Shown in pieces: positions 10,201 to 19,595 of a stretch of DNA of 62,252 bases. A program made the position numbers and the translations under genes. Positions within the stretch are counted from its first letter, which is position 1. Every line of letters begins with the position of its first letter. The stretch is taken from the NCBI GenBank assembly GCA_029339195.1, contig JAPTJF010000380.1, positions 1 through 62,252 on the forward strand, in the 5' to 3' direction. Source of the DNA: Micractinium sp. NFX-FRZ. Its lineage: Eukaryota; Chlorophyta; Trebouxiophyceae; Chlorellales; Chlorellaceae. The notes beneath the pieces were generated by a model, which searched no databases, was not told the DNA's origin, and saw nothing but the letters and a program-made list of their open reading frames with translations.

Positions 10201-13200
10201 CCATTCCGCTGCTCCGTTGTCAAGCCTCCATCAAGCCCGCCGCCTCATTGCTTGCCAAGTGTGCCTGTTATTTGCCCCGCCTGCAGGCATGGAGCTGTCA
10301 GGCAAGACATATGGCGTGGTGGGCACAGGCAACATTGGCATCGAGGTGGGTGCGCTGAGCTGGCACCTGCCACGCTGGCGTGCACGCCTCGCTGGCAGGG
10401 GTGGCTTGCTGGCAGGGTGGCGCATGCACGCAGCGCATGCTTGCCTGGCTTGAACAAAAAAATGGCTTGGAACACGTGGGCTGCTGCGGCTGCGGGCCAC
10501 GCCTGCTGCCCCCCGCCCTGCCCTGCCCTGCTGCTCAATCAATCAATCAATCAATTACATTTCAAGTCCACGGGGAGCCAGCAACGGTCTCATGAGACAG
10601 GGTGGGGGGAGAGTGTGTCGGAATGGAGTTTGTACCAAAGAAAAAGGAAATTTGCGATGCGGGCGCTGGCTGACTGCGCCAGCCAGGCCTGCTGCTATCA
10701 CCTGCATTGTCATCACCGGTGTGGCCCTGTCATCTGTTGTATCTTCACCTGTTTTGTCGCCTCTACCAACTGATATACTGCCCACTGTCCTCCCTGCCTG
10801 CGCCATTTCTCAGTCCAACCGCTCCCCCCTTGTCTGCCCTGCCTTGCCTGCCGCAGATGATCAAGCTGCTGCGCTGCCTGAGCGGCCGCATCCTCTGTTA
10901 CGACCCCTACCCAAGCGAGGAGGCTAAAGCGCTGGGTGAGCGGCGGTGAAGGGGTGTGTGCCTGTGGGCTCTGCGGCTGGCGGGGGGACGGCAGGGAGGC
11001 CAAAGAGCTGGGTAAGGCGGGGGGGGGTTGCACACACGTCATGCTCTGTGGCTGGCCGGGCCGCAGCTGGGAGCTCACAGTGCTGGGTAGGGGGGGCACA
11101 CGCCTGTCGGCTGTGCGGCTGGCTGGGCCAGAGCGGGGAGGCGCAAGCCGCTGTGACCACAAATGTCACCTGTAGGCTCTGAACAAACTGTTGGAATTCT
11201 CATCATTCCACCCCCGCAGGTGTGGCGTATGTTGAGCTGGAGCAGGTGCTAGCCTGCCTGTACCTGGCGCTCAAGTGGCTTCTGCATGCAGCATGTTTCT
11301 AGCCCATTGTTAAGATGATCAGCCCATTTGTTTCTGCCTACCCCCTGCAGGCGTGGAGTATGTGGAGCTGGAGCAGCACCCCCTCTGAACAAACCGTGGA
11401 ACTTACATTATGTATTGTAATTTCTTCGATCACCTCTATTTTAATGCATGCAGGCGTGGAGTCCGTGGAGCTGGAGCAGCACCCCCTCTTGCACAAACCG
11501 TGGAACAAACCATGGAACCTGTAATAAGCATGCTTATCTAATCGATTGGTTACACTACATCTATGCAGGCGTGGAGTATGTCGAGCTGGAGCAGCTGCTG
11601 CGGGAGTCGGACCTCGTCTCCCTGCACTGCCCCCTCATGCCCGCAACCTTCCACCTGATGGACAAACAGCGGTGAGATGCCGTGCTGTGCCTGCTGCGGT
11701 GAGATGCCGTGCCTGCTGGTCTTCATGCGCTTACTGCTGCCACCTTCCACCTGATGGACGCCGAGCGGTGAGCGCCGTGCCGTGCTGTGCCCGCTGTGCC
11801 CGCTGTGCCATGCATGCTGTGCTGCGCCGTGCCTGCTGCTCTTCACGCGCTTGTTGTGTGTGCCCCGCCACCTTCCACCTGATGGACGCAGCGGTGAGCG
11901 CTGTGCCTGCTGCGCTGTGCCTGCTGTGCTGCGATGCTGAGCCTGCTGTGCCTGCTGTGCCTGCCGTGCTGTGCCTGCTGTGCCCTTACTTTCTGCCTTT
12001 TGCTGTGGCATGTAATGTGTGCATGCACGCCACGTCACCGCCCACCTTCTTCCTGCCCCTGCCTCTGCCTGCCTGGCGTTGCTGGCACTCCTGCGCTGTG
12101 GTCTGCGCTCCCGGCGGTGGCGCCACAACCTGCGCCTCCTGCCTTTCCCCCTTCTTTCCTCCCTTCCTGCCACGCTGGCGCTCATGAAGCCCACCCCCAC
12201 TCTGGTCGCCGCCTCTCCAGGCATTGTGGTCGCCGCCCCTCCAGCGGTCACTTTGTGCCTTCGGGCCATTCCTGCCATTCCTTTCATCCCTTTCCCCTCC
12301 CTTTCCTCCCCGCCCCGCCAGGCTGTCGCTCACGAAGCCCACCGCCATCCTGGCCGCTCCCTCTCATGACCCGCACCTGCCACAACCCGTGCTGCTTCCT
12401 TTCTTCCCCGCCCCGCCAGGCTGTCGCTCATGAAGCCCACCGCCATCCTGGTCACTGCCTCTCAAGCCCTGGCAACGTCTCTCCAGCGGCCACTTTGTGC
12501 CTCTGGTTAATATCTCCCTTCTTTCCCTGCCCTTCCCCCCCCGGCCCTGCCAGGCTGTCGCTCATGAAGCCCACCGCCATCCTGGTCAACGTCTCCCGGG
12601 GAGGCCTCATCGACACAAACGCCCTCCTGCCGGCGCTGGAGAACAACGAGCTGGGCGGCGTGGGCATGGATGTGTGAGTGGGGGGGCGGGGCGGGGCGGG
12701 GTGGGAGCTGCGGCAGCGGGCAGGGCTGGGGTTTGCGTTGCAAACCTTTGGCATGGGCGTGTGAATCTGGGGGCGGGGCGGGGCGTGCCGGGGTGGGGGG
12801 GAACCTCGGGGAAACATTGTGTGCAACACACACAGAAACGTCGCCAGGACCCCAACGAAACACCAGCAGTGAACAGCAAACACTGAAGCAGGCACAGGCG
12901 TTACATGGCTGCTCGAGAGCGACCCGCCGGGCAGCGTGGGGGGTGAGTGGATGGTGTATACGGCAGGCTTGGCGGCGCCGGAGCCTTGCCCGCCTGCTTC
13001 GGCCTACCCTCTTCACCGCCCCAATGCCCCGCCTGCCTCCCCACACGCGTCTCCCTGCCCACTTTCTTCCCTGCAGGTATGAGAACGAAGGCAACCTGTT
13101 CGATGAGGTGTGCCCTGCTGTCCTCCTGCCCGCTGTCAGGCTGCCTGTCAGCCCTGCTCTTTTGTGCTGCCTGCTTGTCAGCTGCCTGCTTATCAGCTGC

Positions 13201-14513
13201 CTGTCAGCTGCCTGCCCTGCGGCTCCTGGGCCTGGCTGCCTGGGAGGGCCCCTGCCTGCCCAGCAGCCTGGGAGATTCGTCCCTCAGCGGAAATCATTCC
13301 CCCAACGGATGTGCTGCTCCCCTTTGTTGCCCATCTGGGCTGAGTTCTGTCGTAAAAATCCTTCATTTGTGCCCCCCGTTCTCGGGTCCCCTGCAGGACT
13401 GGTCAGAGGTGCACAGCCGCGAGCGCATGAAGAAGTGAGTGCGCCCCGGGTGGCGGCGGGAGGGAACCATGGAACTTTAGTGTTAGTAAACTGAGCCTGA
13501 CCGCCATCCCACACCCTCAACAATGCCCCCCTTGCAACTGTGAAGTGACAACCCTTCCACCCCACAGCCCTTCTGTTCTCACATAGGGTAGAGTTAAACC
13601 CTAAACCCTCCTCCCAAATCTTTGGTCCGTGCCTTCTGCACCGTCCAGGTGGGCCCACCGCTGGGCGTGCCTGCCTCCCGAACGGCCCCAACTCACTCCC
13701 ACTTCCCACTGCTGCGTACCCCCTGTGCGCTGCCAGGTGGGACCGCCGCTGGGCGTACCTCAAGTCCCTGCCCCAGGTCATCCTCACCCCGCACTCCGCC
13801 TTCCTCACCCAGGAGGCGCTGGGCAACATCGCAGACACCACGGTGAGTAGGCAGCACACGCAGCCCATCTGTACCGGTTTTGGGAGGGGCTGGGGCTGGT
13901 TTGTGGCAACACGATCATGAGCAGGGCACAGGCAGGTGAACTGTTTGTACGCATGTCTAGTTATAAGCCCTGGGCAACGTTTGCAGACACCACGGTGAGC
14001 TGAGAACTGCTGTCGAGTTTGAGAGGGGGGCTGGGTCGCAGCAGTGGGTGAGCTGGGCAACAGCGCAGGCACAGCGGTGAGGAGGGCACAGGCGGCTTAG
14101 TTATGCATGCTGGTGGAGACAACCCGTGTGAGTGGGGGCTGAGCTCGCCCCATTGTGACCCAATCACATCACTGTATGCTCTCTGCTCTTCCCCCCTTCG
14201 TGCCACCAGCCAGGTGGACAACCTGCGCGACTGGGGAGGCGCCCGCTCACACTATACTCGCCGTTGAAACCACTGCGTTTTCTCTGCTCCCCGCTTCCCT
14301 GCTCCCCCGTCCCTGCCCCCCGCCAGGTGGACAACCTGCGTGACCGGGGGCCCGCCCCCTCTTGCTGAGCTTGCTGAATAAACCGCTCTGTTACCCCTGC
14401 TCCCCTACTCCCCCCTGCCCCCCCCCCAGGTGGACAACCTGCGCGACTGCGCCCTGGGCCGCCCCCTCAAGAACGAGGTGCGCTCCCGCACCCCACGGGC
14501 CACGCCTGCCTGA
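7250..14513 (+). CDS. D-lactate dehydrogenase (NAD, D-2-hydroxyacid dehydrogenase family), 14 exons, 429 aa
   Basis: Reduces pyruvate to D-lactate with NADH, as in algal fermentation. Exons: 7250-7471, 7604-7720, 8162-8254, 9004-9069, 9495-9604, 9772-9833, 10287-10345, 10857-10935, 11569-11671, 12554-12673, 13077-13107, 13397-13434, 13737-13842, 14430-14513; all GT-AG with agreeing phases. The first ~74 residues are rich in Ser/Thr/Arg/Ala with few acids, like an organelle transit peptide. The catalytic domain starts at [12 protein letters not shown]. The NAD-binding motif is GTGNIG (about 236-241). Expected catalytic residues are present: Arg in NVSRGG (about 319), Glu in YENE (about 348), His in TPHSAF (about 386). 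Overall order matches bacterial and Chlamydomonas-type D-LDH. Introns 2, 3, 4, 8, 9, 12 and 13 carry repeated copies of neighbouring exon edges. The start codon and any extra 5' exon are uncertain. Confidence 0.93.
8405..9040 (+). repeat. array of six degraded copies of the 5' edge of LDH exon 4
   Basis: The junction CAGGTGGTGGAGGTGCTGGC, meaning the acceptor AG plus the first codons of exon 4 (VVEVLA), recurs with small changes near 8409, 8525, 8641, 8751, 8776 and 8892 before the true exon at 9001-9040. The copies most like the exon are closest to it. Spacer lengths vary from about 25 to 116 bp. Each copy keeps the AG acceptor, but none continues into a full open exon. Confidence 0.85.
11213..11610 (+). 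repeat. array of copies of the 5' edge of LDH exon 9
   Basis: Acceptor plus GVEYVELEQ coding sequence occurs at about 11217, 11347 and 11452 ahead of the real exon at 11569. The two middle copies share an additional tail (CACCCCCTCT...ACAAACCGTGGAA). In-frame stops or divergence prevent them from acting as full exons. The real exon is the one that continues into [12 protein letters not shown]. Confidence 0.85.
11740..12600 (+). repeat. LDH intron 9: copies of the end of exon 9 and the start of exon 10
   Basis: The donor edge of exon 9 (CACCTGATGGAC...GCGGTGAG) is repeated near 11748 and 11874. The acceptor edge of exon 10 ([10 protein letters not shown]) is repeated near 12172, 12318 and 12418 before the real exon at 12554. 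The intron of about 880 bp is therefore largely built from duplicated exon borders plus TGCC/TGTGCC low complexity. Confidence 0.8.
13595..13609. repeat. telomere-type repeat (CCCTAAA) inside an LDH intron
   Basis: The sequence TAAACCCTAAACCCT is two units of the plant/algal telomere repeat (TTTAGGG on the other strand). It sits in intron 12 of the LDH gene. It may be an interstitial telomere scar or a telo-box-like element. Confidence 0.6.
13644..14350 (+). repeat. exon-edge copies around LDH exons 13 and 14
   Basis: A copy of the 5' edge of exon 13 (GTGGGCCCACCGCTGGGCGT) lies at about 13647. Two copies of its 3' edge (GGGCAAC..TGCAGACACCACGGTGAG) lie at about 13970 and 14050. Two copies of the 5' edge of exon 14 (CAGGTGGACAACCTGCGCGA) lie at about 14214 and 14326, ahead of the real exon at 14430. 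Confidence 0.8.
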
Positions 14514-14750
14514 GGCGGCACTCGGAGCAGGAGCTGAGGCGGCGCCTAGCAGCAGAAGAGGAAACGCCTGTGGGCCACCCCCGCCTGAGGCCGCGGCGGG
14601 AGCAAGACGAGGCGCCAGCCTTGAGGCTGGAGGGCCTGAAGCAGCGGCAGAAGAAGAAGACGCGCCACGGATTGGAGGCCGCCTGAGGCAGCGGCAGGAA
14701 GAGGCAGCGTCCCTGGGCCGCGACGGCTTGAGGCGGCGGCGGGATCAGAC
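14509..14750 (+). repeat. degenerate tandem repeat in the LDH 3' UTR
   Basis: A motif of the form CC(T)TGAGGC(GG)C followed by a GCGGGAGCAAGA-like tail recurs near 14507, 14582, 14620, 14682 and 14726, at roughly 40-75 bp spacing. One frame would read as a charged, coiled-coil-like sequence ([18 protein letters not shown]), but the LDH frame ends before it at TGA 14511-14513. Confidence 0.55.
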
Positions 14751-15324
14751 AGGCCCTTGCACTCAAAGGTTGCCTTGGTAATAAAGAGGTGCAGCCCACA
14801 CGGCGTGCGCCACCCCTCTGCCTCCGCTCCCCTGTTTATGTTATGCAGCACCTGCTGCTGCTGGGCAGCTGATTAGTGCGGGCAGCACATCCATCCTGCC
14901 CTCACGCTGCGACCACAGCATGATTGCAATGTCGGCCCTTTTGCCCGCTACCCGCCTTTTGCTTCCCGAGCTGAAATTCTTTTGCGTTCCGGGTACTATC
15001 AGTTGCTTTTTTCCGTGTAGTCACAGCCCCTGTCCTTGTGTACCGGGTTTGGGGGCGGGAGGGGAGGGGCCCGGGCAGATGTAGTGTTTACAGGCACGGC
15101 TGAAGCGTGCACGAGTGAGGTGAAGGCTGCCAGGGCAGCACCGGCGCGAGTGTGGTGGGTTGAGCGGCAACACACAGCGTGCTGGGAGCCCAGTGTTACG
15201 GGGGGCCCACGTGGCACCTCCCCCTGCTCATGATCTCATCAGGGGACGGCGCGCAGCTTGCCCGCCACCTCTCAGCCGCTCAAGCTCCAGCCTGGCCGTT
15301 GGGGAGTCACAGTTTGACTCAAAG
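14514..15324. other. convergent 3' flanks of LDH (+) and the DTW gene (-)
   Basis: The LDH stop at 14511-14513 and the DTW-gene stop at 15325-15327 face each other, so this 0.8 kb holds both 3' UTRs and terminators. No coding exon was found. The first 240 bp contain the degenerate GAGGCGGC repeat described separately; the rest is unremarkable. Confidence 0.55.
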
Positions 15325-18300
15325 TCAGGGGATTGCCTCCAGCTTGCCCATCTTGCCCATCCCCATGCGGCACCGCGCCTGGCTGTACCCGGCACCCTGC
15401 TGCAGGCGGTGCGCCACCGCTGGGTCAAACTGCGCCTGCGAGGGGGCCACACGGGGGGCGGGGCAGTCAAAGTGTCAAGATGTCAACAAGTGTGCGGGGT
15501 CGCCGCCCTGCAGCAGCTAGGTGGGCTTGCCGCCGCCAGGTGCGCACGTGCCTGCAGGCACGAAAGGGGCACCCCTGGTGCTGAGCGGGATGGGCCGCCT
15601 GGGCACATACCACCAATGCCAGCTCATGAGCTGACCACTGCTTCATGCCAGCTCATGTGACGAGCGCTGACCTGGGACGTGTGCCAGCTCATCAAGTGAG
15701 CGCTGACCTGGAAGTGTGCCAGCTCATCAGCTGATCACTAACCTGGAATTGCGCCAGCTGCGCCAGAGGCCGGAGGATGGCATCCCGCACCGCGTCCCCC
15801 TCCGGCTCCAGCGCTCCCAGCGCACGCGCCACTGCAGCACAGCGGGGCACAGCAGGGCACAGCGGGGCACAGCATGTCACGGCACAGGAGGGGCACAGCG
15901 GCCCACAGCAGGGCGGGACACAGCATATCAAAGCACAGCACATCAGGCACAGCGGGGCACAAACGGGGCACAGCATATCACACAGCATGGCACAGCACAG
16001 CGGGGCGGGGCCAGCAGGAGAGGGCGTGTGCAGGGGGGTGTGAGATCTGCGGAGTGCACCGGTGGGGGAAAGGGACGCACAAAAGCAGCCAGCCATGCGT
16101 GGCGCCACGCAGCCGCGTCCTGCCAGCCCGCACTGCCTGCACTGCCTGCCCGTCCGCCCGCCCACTCAGCTGCTGTGCTATGTCCACTCAACTTCATGCG
16201 TATCCCTTGCCCTCTCTACGTTCACTCAGATCAGGATCCCCCCTCGCCCACTCCACACCAACGAACGTGAACGCTCTCTGCCCAGCCACCCCACCGCACA
16301 CATGGTCAGGCACCCCTCCATTGGCTCCCTTTGAGACACAGATACACAGAATTGTAACAAGGCAAGGGGTTGCTTACCCGCTTCGCAGGTGGTCAGGCAC
16401 CCCTCCATCGGCTCCATTCGCAGCAGCAGCGGCCTCTCTTCATTGCCAGGCGCCCCCGACGCCTCAGCAGCTGGCAGCGCCCCTGGTTGCTGCTGCTGCG
16501 CCGGCTCCTCCCCGCACACCTGCTGCTGCTGCTGCTGCGCCTGCTGCGCCTGCTGTGCCTCGTTTGCGTGCTGCTGCTGCTGCGCCTGCTGCGCCTGCTG
16601 CTCACACGGCGTCGCTGCTGGCGGCGGCAGCTGCACGCGCACGCCGGGGCCCCCCGGGGGCAGCGCAAATGGGAGCATGGCCTTGAACATCTCCTTGGCC
16701 TGCTTCCAGGTGCCATCAATGACAAACAGCACGTACAGAGGGTCGCGCTGAGCTGGAGGCTGCTGAGCTGGCCGCTGCTGAACTGGCGGCTGCTGGGATA
16801 GCGGGTCCTCAGCTGGCAGCTGCGTTGCGGCAGCACCGCTGCTGCCGCCGCTGCTGGCACCGTTGCTGCTGCCAGCGCCGCTTCCGCTGCTGCTGCCGCA
16901 TGTGAGCAGCTCCGCCCCCACCTCCCTCACATCGCGGGCCCCTGCAGCAAGCCCCGGAAAGCAGTGGCCAGGATTGGGTGCTGCGCTCTTCCTTAACCCC
17001 CTGTCACCGCACCCTACTAATTTAGACGAGTGAAGGCCATCAACAGATGCCGTCTGCCTGAGCTGCCTCCGACGCCACCGGTGCATCCCACGGCAGGACG
17101 GGGCAGAGCAGCAGGGCAGCGCGCAACCCGATCTGGCCGGCCGGCAGCGCACAGCACCACCCTCAGCAGGCCCAGCAGGCGACCTAGCGGCCCCACCTGC
17201 CAGCCAGCCAGTCCAATGCCAGCCAGCCGCGGTGCCAGCAGCAGCCAAAAACAGAGAGCAGCCAGCCAGTCAGCAGCAGCCCACAGCACCTGCCCTTCGG
17301 GAGGAGCCTGTTGGCAACGCCCAGTATGCACAGCCAGCCAGTCAGCCAGCCAGCGGCAGCAGCCAAGCACAGAGAGCAGCCAGGGGAGCGCACCTGCCCC
17401 TGGGAAGAGGACCAGCAGCGGGTAGCGCCCCTCAGCTGCCCCCGCCAGTGCCGCTCCCAACGCTGCATGCGGTGCGTAGCCTGGGCGGTACACCCGCCCC
17501 CGCAGCACCGCTGCGCCTGACACGCACTTTTCCAGGACGGGCACCGTGGCCAGCCGCTTCCTGCGCAGCACAGCATGGCGCAGCATAGCACAGCATGATG
17601 AGCGTGGCGTGCAGAGCAGTGCTTGATGGGATGGGCACCGTTGGGCACCGCTTTCGCCATGGCAGAAAAAAGAGGGACGGGCGCCGTGGCCAGCCGCTTC
17701 CTGCGCAGCAGCAGCCCAGCCCAGCCCAGCCCAGCACATCGTAGCACAGCGCAGCATGGATGAGAGGCACAGCATCTGCCATGCACTTTGCCAAGACAAG
17801 CACCATGGCCAGCCGCTGGTGCGCAAGGCGCGCCTGGCGGCCCCAACAGGGGCGTAGTGCAGCCGTCATGACACATGCTGGGCACTGTACACACACAACT
17901 GAAACAGGTAGGGATTGAAACATCCTCACTTGTGCTCATGCGGGTGCTGCAGCACTATGACGCGCCCAGCAAGCGGCAGGAGAGTGGGCGGCAGGCTGGG
18001 GCAAAGGCACACTGATCGCGGCCGCCTGCGCGCAGAGGGGGAGAAGCAGCAAGGCGCTAGGTGGCGGGCGGTGGCATTGGCAGGCGGTGGCAGCGGCAAG
18101 CGGCGACGGCAGCGGGAGGAAGAGTGCTGGCGAGAGCGCGGGAATTGCCTGGCTCAAACGGCGTATTGCGGTGCTCTGTTTCATTTCGGTATGCCTAGCA
18201 AACATCAGCGTGCGGCGGCGGCATGTTGAGTCCTGCGCTTGCAGCTCACGCACTCGCAGCGACCGCAGTCCCGCTGCTTCAGTTGTTTCGTCGGTGTATC

Positions 18301-18393
18301 ATCTCGCTCATTGGCACAGTCCAGGGAGAGCGGCAGCTCCCAAGGCATGTCGGTGAGCACTCGCCCGCTTTGCTCAACAACGGGCCTCTTCAA
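15325..18393 (-). CDS. DTW-domain protein, tRNA-uridine aminocarboxypropyltransferase-like, 6 exons, 388 aa
   Basis: The DTW family transfers an aminocarboxypropyl group from S-adenosylmethionine to tRNA uridines (acp3U). Exons: 18393-18254, 18025-17930, 17560-17394, 16941-16378, 15831-15743, 15435-15325; all GT-AG, phases agree. Visible family motifs in order: zinc-type cysteines CGRCERPRSVCLC (about 43-55), VIVLQHPHEHK (about 69-79), GRVYRPGYAP, LLVLFPGAGA, FVIDGTWKQAKEMF with the DGTW signature (about 210-213), EPMEGCLTTCEAVARAL, and the C-terminal ARFDP-like AQFDPAVAHRLQ. It is longer than typical family members because low-complexity Ser/Gly and Gln/Ala inserts sit on either side of the DGTW motif. 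ATG 18393 gives the longest product; a second in-frame ATG at 18348 is possible. Intronic copies of exon borders flank exons 3, 4 and 5. Confidence 0.9.
15594..15750 (-). repeat. tandem array of donor-site copies after DTW exon 5
   Basis: Reading on the minus strand, the exon end plus donor and a GATGAGCTGGCACA tail is repeated about four times, with GCCAGCTCAT (plus strand) at 15618, 15647, 15682 and 15718. The first unit is the real donor at 15743/15742. At least two further units keep a CAG^GTCAGC donor-like junction, so alternative 5' splice sites are possible. Confidence 0.75.
15831..16010. repeat. GGCACAGC-type low-complexity array next to the DTW exon 5 acceptor
   Basis: About 170 bp of near-repeats of (GGG)CACAGC run from the acceptor of exon 5 into intron 4. 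Similar CAGCA/TGTGC pentamer tracts recur elsewhere in the window (about 22630-22800, 32740-32790, 35400-35435, 58120-58255). Confidence 0.7.
17660..17850 (-). repeat. two upstream copies of the 5' edge of DTW exon 3
   Basis: On the minus strand, the exon 3 beginning (acceptor, then RLATVPVLEKC at 17560) is preceded by two related copies. One near 17705 reads RLATAPV, and one near 17830 reads RLAMVLVLAKC. Only the copy at 17560 splices in phase with exons 2 and 4. Confidence 0.75.
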
Positions 18394-19595
18394 TGCGGTT
18401 CAGGCTGATACAGCGAGCATATTTGCGACAACTCACTGCGGAAGTGGCCCGCGCCACTGCATGCACTGGTCCAAGCAGTCGCGACGCGGGCAGCGCACCG
18501 CGGGGCCGGACGCCTCCAGGCGGCGCCTTAGGCAGCCGTGCCACTGCTGCACTGTCACTGCTATGCACCCCGCGGGAACATGAATATCACATCGTCTCCT
18601 GCCAGCCTGTCAACTGGGCATGCTCCGCAGCTGGGATACAGGCAAGCAGCAGGCAAGGCATGTGCGCCCGGTCGCTCGCTGCTGCTTCGGCGCAAGGGTG
18701 CGGAGCAGCCTGGCGGTGGCATGCAGCAACCGAGGTCTGGCATGCAGGTACTGTGCAGCTTCCTGACATGAGATGGGTTTGGAAAATGTTATCTCATCCC
18801 CTCATCCCGCAAATGGTACTGTGTGTGAAATTGAGACAGGAGCTGCCCTCGACTTTTCTAGAGCTTCGTGGCAGCGTTACTGCAGCTCCATTGACGTGCT
18901 TGTAAGACGTGCTGTAACCTGTGCGTTTATTTGGGCCGGCAGGCGGGGCGGGATGGGAATCATGTATACCCATCATGTAGAGCAAATGGCAGGGTGGGCC
19001 TGGCAGGCATCAGATGGGCTGCCTGTGAGGTGCCCTATACACCCAGAACCAGCTTTCATGGCATCCGGTGCCACACATACAAAGGGCAATCAAGCAGTGG
19101 ACAGGAGGGGACATTGCAGTCCATCAAGAAACAGAAACAGGCAAACACAAGGAGGCAGTGGTTGCCGAAGAATCTTAACAAGCTAGGCAAATCTCGCATT
19201 GCTCAATCAGGAATCGATGGGACGAATTAGATACGGCACAGGGATGTGGCCGTACCACGCACGCCACAGACGCCCCCCCAGTAGCAGTAAGAAGGGTGGG
19301 TGCCAAGCCATGCGTTCGTCCTCTGCAACATCCGCAGTGGCACAGCTGCACCATGGACAGCATAGAGTGCGCTGCAGCGCTGGTACAGCCTTGGCTGCCT
19401 GCTGCCTTCCACGCGTGTGGGCTCCACGCAGCACCGCCATGCAGGCCATGCTACTGTGCACATCCGGACGGCCAGCGCGGCTTCAGCGCTCCGCCTGGGG
19501 TCCCTCTTGCCGCGCCCACAACAGGCAGCGGGCATGCCCTGTCTGTCTGCAGCAACTGTCGGCAGCATGGCAGGCGCCGGTGCATCACCGCCGCC
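18394..19595. other. intergenic: DTW-gene upstream region and kinase 3' flank
   Basis: Both neighbours are read on the minus strand, so this 1.2 kb holds the 3' UTR of the kinase gene (stop 19596-19598) and the promoter of the DTW gene (start 18393). A less GC-rich stretch at about 18770-19250 is a plausible promoter or terminator zone. No coding exon was found. Confidence 0.5.

Noticed and set aside
11213..12600. tandem LDH exon copies as mutually exclusive alternative exons
   Set aside because: The copies contain stops or lose the frame shortly after the edge, so they cannot replace the true exons 9 and 10.
15594..16010. CRISPR-like repeat array
   Set aside because: Repeats are degenerate, spacers are not of constant length, and the array coincides with eukaryotic splice junctions.
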